Source: Orychophragmus violaceus (lineage: Eukaryota > Streptophyta > Magnoliopsida > Brassicales > Brassicaceae). From it: 64,000 nt of DNA. Position 1 is the first letter of the stretch. Each line of letters opens with the position of its first letter. This document shows, one piece after another, positions 24,451 through 38,700 of this stretch. Below the pieces are notes generated by a model that was not told the DNA's origin, did no database searches, and worked only from the letters and a program-made list of their open reading frames with translations. Made by a program: the position numbers and the translations under genes. Where the stretch lies: positions 70,427,581 through 70,491,580 of the forward strand of contig CM058240.1 in assembly GCA_030180135.1 (NCBI GenBank), read 5' to 3'.

Positions 24451-27400
24451 CCCCTAAATAACCCTATTAACAGACAAGAAAGAAACTTTGATCTTCTAAA
24501 ATGTCCTATGAGTATCCTAAACAAAACATTTTTACCAAAATTTCTTGAAACATATGTGTCATGGATTGGAGAAATTAGGTGAGGTAAGACAACTATAAGA
24601 TAGTTTTTGTATGCTCTTAAAGGAAGAATGACAAGAATGTTATACAAGTTTATGTTCTTTTAAACACCCCTAAGTAACACTACTAACAGACAAGAAAGAA
24701 ACTTTGATCTTCTAAAATGTCCTATGAGAATCCTAAACAAAACATTTTTACCAAAACATCTTGAAACATATGTGTCATGGATTAGAGAAATTAGGTGAGG
24801 TAAGACAACTATAAGTTAGTTTTTGCATGCTCTTAAAGGTAGATTGAGAAGCATGTTATACAAGTTTATGTTCACTTTAAACACCCCTAAGTAACCCTAC
24901 TAACAGACAAGAAAGAAACTTTGATCTTCTAAAATGTCCTATGAGAATCCTAAACAAAACATTTTTACCAAAACTTCTTGAAATATATGTGTCATGGATT
25001 AGAGAAATTAGGTGAGGTAAGACAACTATAAGTTAGTTTTTGCATGCTCTTAAAGGTAGAATGAGAAGCATGTTATACAAGTTTATGTTCACTTTAAACA
25101 CCCCTAAGTAACCCTACTAACAGACAAGAAAGAAACTTTGATCTTCTAAAATGTCCTATGAGAATCCTAAACAAAACTTATTTACCAAAACTTCTTGAAA
25201 CATATGTGTCATGGATTAGAGAAATTAGGTGAGGTAAGACAACTATAAGTTAGTTTTTGCATGCTCTTAAAGGTAGAATGAGAAGCATGTTATACAAGTT
25301 TTTGTTCACTTTAAACACCCCCCTAAATAACCCTATTAACAGACAAGAAAGAAACTTTGATCTTCTAAAATGTCCTATGAGTATCCTAAACAAAACATTT
25401 TTACCAAAATTTCTTGAAACATATGTGTCATGGATTGGAGAAATTAGGTGAGGTAAGACAACTATAAGATAGTTTTTGCATGCTCTTAAAGGTAGAATGA
25501 GAAGCATGTTATACAAGTTTATGTTCACTTTAAACACCCCTAAGTAACACTACTAACAGACAAGAAAGAAACTTTGATCTACTAAAATGTCCTATGAGAA
25601 TCCTAAACAAAACATTTTTACCAAAACTTCTTGAAACATATGTGTCATGGATTAGAGAAATTAGGTGAGGTAAGACAACTATAAGTTAGTTTTTGCATGC
25701 TCTTAAAGGTAGATTGAGAAGCATGTTATACAAGTTTATGTTCACTTTAAACACCCCTAAGTAACCCTACTAACAGACAAGAAAGAAACTTTGATCTTCT
25801 AAAATGTCCTATGAGAATCCTAAACAAAACTTTTTTACCAAAACTTCTTGAAACATATGTGTCATGGATTAGAGAAATTAGGTGAGGTAAGACAACTATG
25901 AGGTAGTTTTTTTGCATGCTCTTAAAGGTAGAATGAGAAGCATGTTATACAAGTTTTTGTTCACTTTAAACACCCCCCTAAATAACCCTATTAACAGACA
26001 AGAAAGAAACTTTGATCTTCTAAAATGTCCTATGAGAATCCTAAACAAAACATTTTTACCAAAATTTCTTGAAACATATGTGTCATGGATTGGAGAAATT
26101 AGGTGAGGTAAGACAACTACAAGATAGTTTTTGTATGCTCTTAAAGGAAGAATGACAAGAATGTTATACAAGTTTATGTTCTTTTAAACACCCCTAAGTA
26201 ACACTACTAACAGACAAGAAAGAAACTTTGATCTTCTAAAATGTCCTATGAGAATCCTAAACAAAACATTTTTACCAAAACTTCTTGAAACATATGTGTC
26301 ATGGATTAGAGAAATTAGGTGAGGTAAGACAACTATAAGTTAGTTTTTGCATGCTCTTAAAGGTAGAATGAGAAGCATGTTATACAAGTTTATGTTCACT
26401 TTAAACACCCCTAAGTAACCCTACTAACAGACAAGAAAGAAACTTTGATCTTCTAAAATGTCCTATGAGAATCCTAAACAAAACTTTTTTACCAAAACTT
26501 CTTGAAACATATGTGTCATGGATTAGAGAAATTAGGTGAGGTAAGACAACTATAAGTTAGTTTTTGCATGCTCTTAAAGGTAGAATGAGAAGCATGTTAT
26601 ACAAGTTTTTGTTCACTTTAAACACCCCCCTAAATAACCCTATTAACAGACAAGAAAGAAACTTTGATCTTCTAAAATGTCCTATGAGAATCCTAAACAA
26701 AACATTTTTACCAAAATTTCTTGAAACATATGTGTCATGGATTAGAGAAATTAGGTGAGGTGAGACAACTATAAGTTAGTTTTTGCATGCTCTTAAAGGT
26801 AGAATGAGAAGCATGTTATACAAGTTTATGTTCACTTTAAACACCCCTAAGTAACCCTACTAACAGACAAGAGAGAAACTTTGATCTTCTAAAATGTCCT
26901 ATGAGAATCCTAAACAAAACTTTTTTACCAAAACTTCTTGAAACATATGTGTCATGGATTGGTGAAATTAGGTGAGGTAAGACAACTATAAGATAGTTTT
27001 TGTATGCTCTTAAAGGAAGAATGACAAGAATGTTATACAAGTTTATGTTCACTTTAAACACCCCTAAGTAACCCTACTAACAGACAAGAAAGAAACTTTG
27101 ATCTTCTAAAATGTCCTATGAGAATCCTAAACAAAACTTTTTTACCAAAACTTCTTGAAACATATGTGTCATGGATTAGAGAAATTAGGTGAGGTAAGAC
27201 AACTATAAGTTAGTTTTTTTGCATGCTCTTAAAGGTAGAATGACAAGAATGTTATACAAGTTTTTGTTCACTTTAAACACCCCCCTAAATAACCCTATTA
27301 ACAGACAAGAAAGAAACTTTGATCTTCTAAAATGTCCTATGAGAATCCTAAACAAAACATTTTTACCAAAATTTCTTGAAACATATGTGTCATGGATTGG

Positions 27401-27725
27401 AGAAATTGGGTGAGGTAAGACAACTATAAGATAGTTTTTGTATGCTCTTAAAGGAAGAATGACAAGAATGTTATGCAAGTTTATGTTCTTTTAAACACCC
27501 CTAAGTAACACTACTAACAGACAAGAAAGAAACTTTGATCCTCTAAAATGTCCTATGAGAATCCTAAACAAAACATTTTTACCAAAACTTCTTGAAACAT
27601 ATGTGTCATGGATTAGAGAAATTAGGTGAGGTAAGACAACTATAAGTTAGTTTTTGCATGCTCTTAAAGGTAGAATGAGAAGCATGTTATACAAGTTTAT
27701 GTTCACTTTAAACACCCCTAAGTAA
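24451..27725. repeat. 3.3-kb satellite block repeated at 5.0-kb offset (copy 1)
   Basis: Aligns with 29459-32732 at offset 5008, dropping to 5007 after a one-T deletion at about 31570. The shared private marker CCAAAACATCTTG occurs at 24751 and 29759. A few differences exist: GGTGAAATT versus GGAGAAATT near 26960, and TGACAAGAAT versus TGAGAAGCAT near 27241. This pair is therefore somewhat older than the 3776-bp duplication. Confidence 0.8.
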
Positions 27726-29458
27726 CACTACTAACAGACAAGAAAGAAACTTTGATCTACTAAAATGTCCTATGAGAATCCTAAACAAAACTTTTTTACC
27801 AAAACTTCTTGAAACATATGTGTCATGGATTAGAGAAATTAGGTGAGGTAAGACAACTATAAGTTAGTTTTTGCATGCTCTTAAAGGTAGATTGAGAAGC
27901 ATGTTATACAAGTTTATGTTCACTTTAAACACCCCTAAGTAACCCTACTAACAGACAAGAAAGAAACTTTGATCTTCTAAAATGTCCTATGAGAATCCTA
28001 AACAAAAATTTTTTACCAAAACTTCTTGAAACATATGTGTCATGGATTAGAGAAATTAGGTGAGGTAAGACAACTATGAGTTAGTTTTTTTGCATGCTCT
28101 TAAAGGTAGAATGAGAAGCATGTTATACAAGTTTTTGTTCACTTTAAACACCCCCCTAAATAACCCTATTAACAGACAAGAAAGAAACTTTGATCTTCTA
28201 AAATGTCCTATGAGAATCCTAAACAAAACATTTTTACCAAAATTTCTTGAAACATATGTGTCATGGATTGGAGAAATTAGGTGAGGTAAGACAACTACAA
28301 GATAGTTTTTGTATGCTCTTAAAGGAAGAATGACAAGAATGTTATACAAGTTTATGTTCTTTTAAACACCCCTAAGTAACACTACTAACAGACAAGAAAG
28401 AAACTTTGATCTTCTAAAATGTCCTATGAGAATCCTAAACAAAACATTTTTACCAAAACTTCTTGAAACATATGTGTCATGGATTAGAGAAATTAGGTGA
28501 GGTAAGACAACTATAAGTTAGTTTTTGCATGCTCTTAAAGGTAGATTGAGAAGCATGTTATACAAGTTTATGTTCACTTTAAACACCCCTAAGTAACCCT
28601 ACTAACAGACAAGAAAGAAACTTTGATCTTCTAAAATGTCCTATGAGAATCCTAAACAAAACATTTTTACCAAAACTTCTTGAAATATATGTGTCATGGA
28701 TTAGAGAAATTAGGTGAGGTAAGACAACTATAAGTTAGTTTTTGCATGCTCTTAAAGGTAGAATGAGAAGCATGTTATACAAGTTTATGTTCACTTTAAA
28801 CACCCCTAAGTAACCCTACTAACAGACAAGAAAGAAACTTTGATCTTCTAAAATGTCCTATGAAAATCCTAAACAAAACTTTTTTACCAAAACTTCTTGA
28901 AACATATGTGTCATGGATTAGAGAAATTAGGTGAGGTAAGACAACTATAAGTTAGTTTTTGCATGCTCTTAAAGGTAGAATGAGAAGCATGTTATACAAG
29001 TTTTTGTTCACTTTAAACACCCCCCTAAATAACCCTATTAACAGACAAGAAAGAAACTTTGATCTTCTAAAATGTCCTATGAGTATCCTAAACAAAACAT
29101 TTTTACCAAAATTTCTTGAAACATATGTGTCATGGATTGGAGAAATTAGGTGAGGTAAGACAACTATAAGATAGTTTTTGTATGCTCTTAAAGGAAGAAT
29201 GACAAGAATGTTATACAAGTTTATGTTCTTTTAAACACCCCTAAGTAACACTACTAACAGACAAGAAAGAAACTTTGATCTTCTAAAATGTCCTATGAGA
29301 ATCCTAAACAAAACTTTTTTACCAAAACTTCTTGAAACATATGTGTCATGGATTAGAGAAATTAGGTGAGGTAAGACAACTATAAGTTAGTTTTTTTGCA
29401 TGCTCTTAAAGGTAGAATGAGAAGCATGTTATACAAGTTTTTGTTCACTTTAAACACC

Positions 29459-32400
29459 CCCCTAAATAACCCTATTAACAGACAAGAAAGAAACTTTGAT
29501 CTTCTAAAATGTCCTATGAGTATCCTAAACAAAACATTTTTACCAAAATTTCTTGAAACATATGTGTCATGGATTGGAGAAATTAGGTGAGGTAAGACAA
29601 CTATAAGATAGTTTTTGTATGCTCTTAAAGGAAGAATGACAAGAATGTTATACAAGTTTATGTTCTTTTAAACACCCCTAAGTAACACTACTAACAGACA
29701 AGAAAGAAACTTTGATCTTCTAAAATGTCCTATGAGAATCCTAAACAAAACATTTTTACCAAAACATCTTGAAACATATGTGTCATGGATTAGAGAAATT
29801 AGGTGAGGTAAGACAACTATAAGTTAGTTTTTGCATGCTCTTAAAGGTAGATTGAGAAGCATGTTATACAAGTTTATGTTCACTTTAAACACCCCTAAGT
29901 AACCCTACTAACAGACAAGAAAGAAACTTTGATCTTCTAAAATGTCCTATGAGAATCCTAAACAAAACATTTTTACCAAAACTTCTTGAAATATATGTGT
30001 CATGGATTAGAGAAATTAGGTGAGGTAAGACAACTATAAGTTAGTTTTTGCATGCTCTTAAAGGTAGAATGAGAAGCATGTTATACAAGTTTATGTTCAC
30101 TTTAAACACCCCTAAGTAACCCTACTAACAGACAAGAAAGAAACTTTGATCTTCTAAAATGTCCTATGAGAATCCTAAACAAAACTTATTTACCAAAACT
30201 TCTTGAAACATATGTGTCATGGATTAGAGAAATTAGGTGAGGTAAGACAACTATAAGTTAGTTTTTGCATGCTCTTAAAGGTAGAATGAGAAGCATGTTA
30301 TACAAGTTTTTGTTCACTTTAAACACCCCCCTAAATAACCCTATTAACAGACAAGAAAGAAACTTTGATCTTCTAAAATGTCCTATGAGTATCCTAAACA
30401 AAACATTTTTACCAAAATTTCTTGAAACATATGTGTCATGGATTGGAGAAATTAGGTGAGGTAAGACAACTATAAGATAGTTTTTGCATGCTCTTAAAGG
30501 TAGAATGAGAAGCATGTTATACAAGTTTATGTTCACTTTAAACACCCCTAAGTAACACTACTAACAGACAAGAAAGAAACTTTGATCTACTAAAATGTCC
30601 TATGAGAATCCTAAACAAAACATTTTTACCAAAACTTCTTGAAACATATGTGTCATGGATTAGAGAAATTAGGTGAGGTAAGACAACTATAAGTTAGTTT
30701 TTGCATGCTCTTAAAGGTAGATTGAGAAGCATGTTATACAAGTTTATGTTCACTTTAAACACCCCTAAGTAACCCTACTAACAGACAAGAAAGAAACTTT
30801 GATCTTCTAAAATGTCCTATGAGAATCCTAAACAAAACTTTTTTACCAAAACTTCTTGAAACATATGTGTCATGGATTAGAGAAATTAGGTGAGGTAAGA
30901 CAACTATGAGGTAGTTTTTTTGCATGCTCTTAAAGGTAGAATGAGAAGCATGTTATACAAGTTTTTGTTCACTTTAAACACCCCCCTAAATAACCCTATT
31001 AACAGACAAGAAAGAAACTTTGATCTTCTAAAATGTCCTATGAGAATCCTAAACAAAACATTTTTACCAAAATTTCTTGAAACATATGTGTCATGGATTG
31101 GAGAAATTAGGTGAGGTAAGACAACTACAAGATAGTTTTTGTATGCTCTTAAAGGAAGAATGACAAGAATGTTATACAAGTTTATGTTCTTTTAAACACC
31201 CCTAAGTAACACTACTAACAGACAAGAAAGAAACTTTGATCTTCTAAAATGTCCTATGAGAATCCTAAACAAAACATTTTTACCAAAACTTCTTGAAACA
31301 TATGTGTCATGGATTAGAGAAATTAGGTGAGGTAAGACAACTATAAGTTAGTTTTTGCATGCTCTTAAAGGTAGAATGAGAAGCATGTTATACAAGTTTA
31401 TGTTCACTTTAAACACCCCTAAGTAACCCTACTAACAGACAAGAAAGAAACTTTGATCTTCTAAAATGTCCTATGAGAATCCTAAACAAAACTTTTTTAC
31501 CAAAACTTCTTGAAACATATGTGTCATGGATTAGAGAAATTAGGTGAGGTAAGACAACTATAAGTTAGTTTTGCATGCTCTTAAAGGTAGAATGAGAAGC
31601 ATGTTATACAAGTTTTTGTTCACTTTAAACACCCCCCTAAATAACCCTATTAACAGACAAGAAAGAAACTTTGATCTTCTAAAATGTCCTATGAGAATCC
31701 TAAACAAAACATTTTTACCAAAATTTCTTGAAACATATGTGTCATGGATTAGAGAAATTAGGTGAGGGGAGACAACTATAAGTTAGTTTTTGCATGCTCT
31801 TAAAGGTAGAATGAGAAGCATGTTATACAAGTTTATGTTCACTTTAAACACCCCTAAGTAACCCTACTAACAGACAAGAGAGAAACTTTGATCTTCTAAA
31901 ATGTCCTATGAGAATCCTAAACAAAACTTTTTTACCAAAACTTCTTGAAACATATGTGTCATGGATTGGAGAAATTAGGTGAGGTAAGACAACTATAAGA
32001 TAGTTTTTGTATGCTCTTAAAGGAAGAATGACAAGAATGTTATACAAGTTTATGTTCACTTTAAACACCCCTAAGTAACCCTACTAACAGACAAGAAAGA
32101 AACTTTGATCTTCTAAAATGTCCTATGAGAATCCTAAACAAAACTTTTTTACCAAAACTTCTTGAAACATATGTGTCATGGATTAGAGAAATTAGGTGAG
32201 GTAAGACAACTATAAGTTAGTTTTTTTGCATGCTCTTAAAGGTAGAATGAGAAGCATGTTATACAAGTTTTTGTTCACTTTAAACACCCCCCTAAATAAC
32301 CCTATTAACAGACAAGAAAGAAACTTTGATCTTCTAAAATGTCCTATGAGAATCCTAAACAAAACATTTTTACCAAAATTTCTTGAAACATATGTGTCAT

Positions 32401-32732
32401 GGATTGGAGAAATTGGGTGAGGTAAGACAACTATAAGATAGTTTTTGTATGCTCTTAAAGGAAGAATGACAAGAATGTTATGCAAGTTTATGTTCTTTTA
32501 AACACCCCTAAGTAACACTACTAACAGACAAGAAAGAAACTTTGATCCTCTAAAATGTCCTATGAGAATCCTAAACAAAACATTTTTACCAAAACTTCTT
32601 GAAACATATGTGTCATGGATTAGAGAAATTAGGTGAGGTAAGACAACTATAAGTTAGTTTTTGCATGCTCTTAAAGGTAGAATGAGAAGCATGTTATACA
32701 AGTTTATGTTCACTTTAAACACCCCTAAGTAA
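29459..32732. repeat. 3.3-kb satellite block repeated at 5.0-kb offset (copy 2)
   Basis: Partner of 24451-27725. Between the two lies about 1.7 kb of other monomers, so this is not a simple two-copy tandem of the aligned part. It carries its own one-base T deletion (TTAGTTTTGCATGC, about 31570) and GGTGAGGGGAGAC near 31766. Confidence 0.8.
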
Positions 32733-35700
32733 CCCTACTAACAGACAAGAAAGAAACTTTGATCTTCTAAAATGTCCTATGAGAATCCTAAACAAAACAT
32801 TTTTACCAAAACTTCTTGAAACATATGTGTCATGGATTAGAGAAATTAGGTGAGGTAAGACAACTATAAGTTAGTTTTTGCATGCTCTTAAAGGTAGAAT
32901 GAGAAGCATGTTATACAAGTTTATGTTCACTTTAAACACCCCTAAGTAACCCTACTAACAGACAAGAAAGAAACTTTGATCTTCTAAAATGTCCTATGAG
33001 AATCCTAAACAAAACTTTTTTACCAAAACTTCTTGAAACATATGTGTCATGGATTAGAGAAATTAGGTGAGGTAAGACAACTATAAGTTAGTTTTTGCAT
33101 GCTCTTAAAGGTAGAATGAGAAGCATGTTATACAAGTTTATGTTCACTTTAAACACCCCTAAGTAACCCTACTAACAGACAAGAAAGAAACTTTGATCTT
33201 CTAAAATGTCCTATGAGAATCCTAAACAAAACTTTTTTACCAAAACTTCTTGAAACATATGTGTCATGGATTAGAGAAATTATGTGAGGTAAGACAACTA
33301 TGAGGTAGTTTTTTTGCATGCTCTTAAAGGTAGAATGAGAAGCATGTTATACAAGTTTTTGTTCACTTTAAACACCCCCCTAAATAACCCTATTAACAGA
33401 CAAGAAAGAAACTTTGATCTTCTAAAATGTCCTATGAGAATCCTAAACAAAACATTTTTACCAAAATTTCTTGAAACATATGTGTCATGGATTGGAGAAA
33501 TTAGGTGAGGTAAGACAACTACAAGATAGTTTTTGTATGCTCTTAAAGGAAGAATGACAAGAATGTTATACAAGTTTATGTTCTTTTAAACACCCCTAAG
33601 TAACACTACTAACAGACAAGAAAGAAACTTTGATCTACTAAAATGTCCTATGAGAATCCTAAACAAAACATTTTTACCAAAACTTCTTGAAACATATGTG
33701 TCATGGATTAGAGAAATTAGGTGAGGTAAGACAACTATAAGTTAGTTTTTGCATGCTCTTAAAGGTAGATTGAGAAGCATGTTATACAAGTTTATGTTCA
33801 CTTTAAACACCCCTAAGTAACCCTACTAACAGACAAGAAAGAAACTTTGATCTTCTAAAATGTCCTATGAGAATCCTAAACAAAACTTTTTTACCAAAAC
33901 TTCTTGAAACATATGTGTCATGGATTAGAGAAATTAGGTGAGGTAAGACAACTATAAGTTAGTTTTTTTGCATGCTCTTAAAGGTAGAATGAGAAGCATG
34001 TTATACAAGTTTTTGTTCACTTTAAACACCCCCTAAATAACCCTATTAACAGACAAGAAAGAAACTTTGATCTTCTAAAATGTCCTATGAGAATCCTAAA
34101 CAAAACATTTTTACCAAAATTTCTTGAAACATATGTGTCATGGATTAGAGAAATTAGGTGAGGTAAGACAACTATAAGATAGTTTTTGTATGCTCTTAAA
34201 GGAAGAATGACAAGAATGTTATACAAGTTTATGTTCTTTTAAACACCCCTAAGTAACACTACTAACAGACAAGAAAGAAACTTTGATCTTCTAAAATGTC
34301 CTATGAGAATCCTAAACAAAACATTTTTACCAAAACTTCTTGAAACATATGTGTCATGGATTAGAGAAATTAGGTGAGGTAAGACAACTATAAGTTAGTT
34401 TTTGCATGCTCTTAAAGGTAGATTGAGAAGCATGTTATACAAGTTTATGTTCACTTTAAACACCCCTAAGTAACCCTACTAACAGACAAGAAAGAAACTT
34501 TGATCTTCTAAAATGTCCTATGAGAATCCTAAACAAAACTTTTTTACCAAAACTTCTTGAAACATATGTGTCATGGATTAGAGAAATTAGGTGAGGTAAG
34601 ACAACTATAAGTTAGTTTTTGCATGCTCTTAAAGGTAGAATGAGAAGCATGTTATACAAGTTTTTGTTCACTTTAAACACCCCCCTAAATAACCCTATTA
34701 ACAGACAAGAAAGAAACTTTGATCTTCTAAAATGTCCTATGAGAATCCTAAACAAAACATTTTTACCAAAATTTCTTGAAACATATGTGTCATGGATTAG
34801 AGAAATTAGGTGAGGTAAGACAACTATAAGATAGTTTTTGTATGCTCTTAAAGGAAGAATGACAAGAATGTTATACAAGTTTATGTTCTTTTAAACACCC
34901 CTAAGTAACACTACTAACAGACAAGAAAGAAACTTTGATCTACTAAAATGTCCTATGAGAATCCTAAACAAAACATTTTTACCAAAACTTCTTGAAACAT
35001 ATGTGTCATGGATTAGAGAAATTAGGTGAGGTAAGACAACTATAAGTTAGTTTTTGCATGCTCTTAAAGGTAGATTGAGAAGCATGTTATACAAGTTTAT
35101 GTTCACTTTAAACACCCCTAAGTAACCCTACTAACAGACAAGAAAGAAACTTTGATCTTCTAAAATGTCCTATGAGAATCCTAAACAAAACTTTTTTACC
35201 AAAACTTCTTGAAACATATGTGTCATGGATTAGAGAAATTAGGTGAGGTAAGACAACTATAAGTTAGTTTTTTTGCATGCTCTTAAAGGTAGAATGAGAA
35301 GCATGTTATACAAGTTTTTGTTCACTTTAAACACCCCCCTAAATAACCCTATTAACAGACAAGAAAGAAACTTTGATCTTCTAAAATGTCCTATGAGAAT
35401 CCTAAACAAAACATTTTTACCAAAATTTCTTGAAACATATGTGTCATGGATTAGAGAAATTAGGTGAGGTAAGACAACTATAAGATAGTTTTTGTATGCT
35501 CTTAAAGGAAGAATGACAAGAATGTTATACAAGTTTATGTTCTTTTAAACACCCCTAAGTAACACTACTAACAGACAAGAAAGAAACTTTGATCTTCTAA
35601 AATGTCCTATGAGAATCCTAAACAAAACATTTTTACCAAAACTTCTTGAAACATATGTGTCATGGATTAGAGAAATTAGGTGAGGTAAGACAACTATAAG

Positions 35701-38700
35701 TTAGTTTTTGCATGCTCTTAAAGGTAGATTGAGAAGCATGTTATACAAGTTTATGTTCACTTTAAACACCCCTAAGTAACCCTACTAACAGACAAGAAAG
35801 AAACTTTGATCTTCTAAAATGTCCTATGAGAATCCTAAACAAAACATTTTTACCAAAACTTCTTGAAATATATGTGTCATGGATTAGAGAAATTAGGTGA
35901 GGTAAGACAACTATAAGTTAGTTTTTGCATGCTCTTAAAGGTAGAATGAGAAGCATGTTATACAAGTTTATGTTCACTTTAAACACCCCTAAGTAACCCT
36001 ACTAACAGACAAGAAAGAAACTTTGATCTTCTAAAATGTCCTATGAGAATCCTAAACAAAACTTTTTTACCTAAACTTCTTGAAACATATGTGTCATGGA
36101 TTAGAGAAATTAGGTGAGGTAAGACAACTATAAGTTAGTTTTTGCATGCTCTTAAAGGTAGAATGAGAAGCATGTTATACAAGTTTTTGTTCACTTTAAA
36201 CACCCCCCTAAATAACCCTATTAACAGACAAGAAAGAAACTTTGATCTTCTAAAATGTCCTATGAGAATCCTAAACAAAACATTTTTACCAAAATTTCTT
36301 GAAACATATGTGTCATGGATTAGAGAAATTAGGTGAGGTAAGACAACTATAAGATAGTTTTTGTATGCTCTTAAAGGAAGAATGACAAGAATGTTATACA
36401 AGTTTATGTTCTTTTAAACACCCCTAAGTAACACTACTAACAGACAAGAAAGAAACTTTGATCTACTAAAATGTCCTATGAGAATCCTAAACAAAACATT
36501 TTTACCAAAACTTCTTGAAACATATGTGTCATGGATTAGAGAAATTAGGTGAGGTAAGACAACTATAAGTTAGTTTTTGCATGCTCTTAAAGGTAGATTG
36601 AGAAGCATGTTATACAAGTTTATGTTCACTTTAAACACCCCTAAGTAACCCTACTAACAGACAAGAAAGAAACTTTGATCTTCTAAAATGTCCTATGAGA
36701 ATCCTAAACAAAACTTTTTTACCAAAACTTCTTGAAACATATGTGTCATGGATTAGAGAAATTAGGTGAGGTAAGACAACTATAAGTTAGTTTTTTTGCA
36801 TGCTCTTAAAGGTAGAATGAGAAGCATGTTATACAAGTTTTTGTTCACTTTAAACACCCCCCTAAATAACCCTATTAACAGACAAGAAAGAAACTTTGAT
36901 CTTCTAAAATGTCCTATGAGAATCCTAAACAAAACATTTTTACCAAAATTTCTTGAAACATATGTGTCATGGATTAGAGAAATTAGGTGAGGTAAGACAA
37001 CTATAAGATAGTTTTTGTATGCTCTTAAAGGAAGAATGACAAGAATGTTATACAAGTTTATGTTCTTTTAAACACCCCTAAGTAACACAACTAACAGACA
37101 AGAAAGAAACTTTGATCTTCTAAAATGTCCTATGAGAATCCTAAACAAAACATTTTTACCAAAACTTCTTGAAACATATGTGTCATGGATTAGAGAAATT
37201 AGGTGAGGTAAGACAACTATAAGTTAGTTTTTGCATGCTCTTAAAGGTAGATTGAGAAGCATGTTATACAAGTTTATGTTCACTTTAAACACCCCTAAGT
37301 AACCCTACTAACAGACAAGAAAGAAACTTTGATCTTCTAAAATGTCCTATGAGAATCCTAAACAAAACTTTTTTACCAAAACCTCTTGAAACATATGTGT
37401 CATGGATTAGAGAAATTAGGTGAGGTAAGACAACTATAAGTTAGTTTTTGCATGCTCTTAAAGGTAGAATGAGAAGCATGTTATACAAGTTTTTGTTCAC
37501 TTTAAACACCCCCCTAAATAACCCTATTAACAGACAAGAAAGAAACTTTGATCTTCTAAAATGTCCTATGAGAATCCTAAACAAAACATTTTTACCAAAA
37601 TTTCTTGAAACATATGTGTCATGGATTAGAGAAATTAGGTGAGGTAAGACAACTATAAGATAGTTTTAGTATGCTCTTAAAGGAAGAATGACAAGAATGT
37701 TATACAAGTTTATGTTCTTTTAAACACCCCTAAGTAACACTACTAACAGACAAGAAAGAAACTTTGATCTACTAAAATGTCCTATGAGAATCCTAAACAA
37801 AACATTTTTACCAAAACTTCTTGAAACATATGTGTCATGGATTAGAGAAATTAGGTGAGGTAAGACAACTATAAGTTAGTTTTTGCATGCTCTTAAAGGT
37901 AGATTGAGAAGCATGTTATACAAGTTTATGTTCACTTTAAACACCCCTAAGTAACCCTACTAACAGACAAGAAAGAAACTTTGATCTTCTAAAATGTCCT
38001 ATGAGAATCCTAAACAAAACTTTTTTACCAAAACTTCTTGAAACATATGTGTCATGGATTAGAGAAATTAGGTGAGGTAAGACAACTATAAGTTAGTTTT
38101 TTTGCATGCTCTTAAAGGTAGAATGAGAAGCATGTTATACAAGTTTTTGTTCACTTTAAACACCCCCCTAAATAACCCTATTAACAGACAAGAAAGAAAC
38201 TTTGATCTTCTAAAATGTCCTATGAGAATCCTAAACAAAACATTTTTACCAAAATTTCTTGAAACATATGTGTCATGGATTAGAGAAATTAGGTGAGGTA
38301 AGACAACTATAAGATAGTTTTTGTATGCTCTTAAAGGAAGAATGACAAGAATGTTATACAAGTTTATGTTCTTTTAAACACCCCTAAGTAACACTACTAA
38401 CAGACAAGAAAGAAACTTTGATCTTCTAAAATGTCCTATGAGAATCCTAAACAAAACATTTTTACCAAAACTTCTTGAAACATATGTGTCATGGATTAGA
38501 GAAATTAGGTGAGGTAAGACAACTATAAGTTAGTTTTTGCATGCTCTTAAAGGTAGATTGAGAAGCATGTTATACAAGTTTATGTTCACTTTAAACACCC
38601 CTAAGTAACCCTACTAACAGACAAGAAAGAAACTTTGATCTTCTAAAATGTCCTATGAGAATCCTAAACAAAACATTTTTACCAAAACTTCTTGAAATAT

